Below, piece after piece: positions 63,936 through 64,000 of a stretch of 64,000 nt of DNA (positions are counted from its first letter, which is position 1; each line of letters opens with the position of its first letter). The translations under genes were made by a program, and so were the position numbers. The DNA is from Sporosarcina aquimarina (lineage in GTDB: Bacteria > Bacillota > Bacilli > Bacillales_A > Planococcaceae): assembly GCF_019748715.1 (NCBI RefSeq), contig NZ_JACLBZ010000017.1, positions 30,981-94,980 on the forward strand, in the 5' to 3' direction. Under the pieces are notes generated by a model. That model saw only the letters and a list, made by a program, of their open reading frames with translations, was not told the origin of the DNA and ran no database searches.

Positions 63936-64000
63936 ATGCTGATCCACAAAGCTTATCGGTTTCAAATTCATCCGAACAAAGAACAACGTATTTTAATCGC
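63936..64000 (+). mobile_element. tnpB: TnpB (IS200/IS605 OrfB) transposon nuclease, truncated by the window end
   Basis: Only the first 21 residues are in the window, but MLIHKAYRFQIHPNKEQR is the family N-terminus (usual form MLxxKAYKFRIYPNKEQ). GGTGGAGGTGA is about 7 nt upstream of the ATG. TnpB is an RNA-guided nuclease carried by IS605-family elements. No tnpA gene lies upstream in the window, so this may be a tnpB-only (IS1341-type) copy. Confidence 0.8.

Overview
The window is a chromosome segment from an endospore-forming, low-GC Gram-positive bacterium. Gene content and order from ferredoxin/ypbB/recQ through sleB-ypeB, cmk, der, gpsA, spoIVA, hbs, folE-mtrB, hepS-menG-hepT, aro genes, qcrABC, dapB, bshA, panBCD, dinG, aspB, dnaD, nth, ponA and recU follow the Bacillus subtilis ypb-to-ypp region closely. 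Several expected genes are missing, and two dispersed GC-rich repeat families are present. Together this suggests a Planococcaceae member, perhaps Sporosarcina-like. That placement is inference from gene order and protein resemblance recalled from memory; no search was run.

Layout. 1-9.4 kb: ferredoxin, ypbB-recQ, a LysM membrane protein, a phosphoesterase, bacillithiol disulfide reductase, prsW, spore germination genes sleB-ypeB and a PilZ protein. 9.4-15.4 kb: cmk-plsC, an S1-like protein, der, gpsA, yphE, yphF. 15.7-22.1 kb: spoIVA, hbs, folE-mtrB (TRAP), the menaquinone genes hepS-menG-hepT, and ndk. 22.2-31.6 kb: cheR, then a shikimate/aromatic operon aroF-aroB-aroH-hisC-tyrA-aroA followed by ypiA-ypiB-ypiF; no trp genes lie between aroH and hisC. 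32-35.5 kb: qcrABC, ypjA and a YugP-type peptidase. 35.5-43.5 kb: ypjC (minus), then ypjD-dapB-bshA-cca-birA and panBCD. 43.5-56.4 kb: dinG, ypmB, aspB, dnaD, nth, ypoC, then ponA/recU on the minus strand, yppE and the mitomycin-repair helicase mrfA.

56.4-64 kb is accessory. Directly after mrfA, where mrfB would be expected, lies a broken large serine recombinase. It is followed by a minus-strand cluster that looks like the immunity end of an integrative element or prophage: a protein resembling DUF6414, an ImmA/IrrE-like protein with an altered zinc motif, a membrane coiled-coil protein and an XRE repressor with operator-like repeats upstream. Next come an extra RNase J1-like gene and, cut by the window edge, the start of a TnpB gene. 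The recombinase and tnpB share an identical 15-bp LexA-box-like sequence just upstream of their ribosome binding sites, which suggests both answer to DNA damage.

How the genes work together. The core genes form compact operons with overlapping stop/start codons, several bounded by clear intrinsic terminators. Menaquinone synthesis (hepS, menG, hepT, fed by chorismate from the aro genes) supplies the qcrABC complex. bshA and ypdA serve bacillithiol synthesis and recycling; panBCD makes pantothenate; dinG, nth, recU, recQ and mrfA serve DNA repair.
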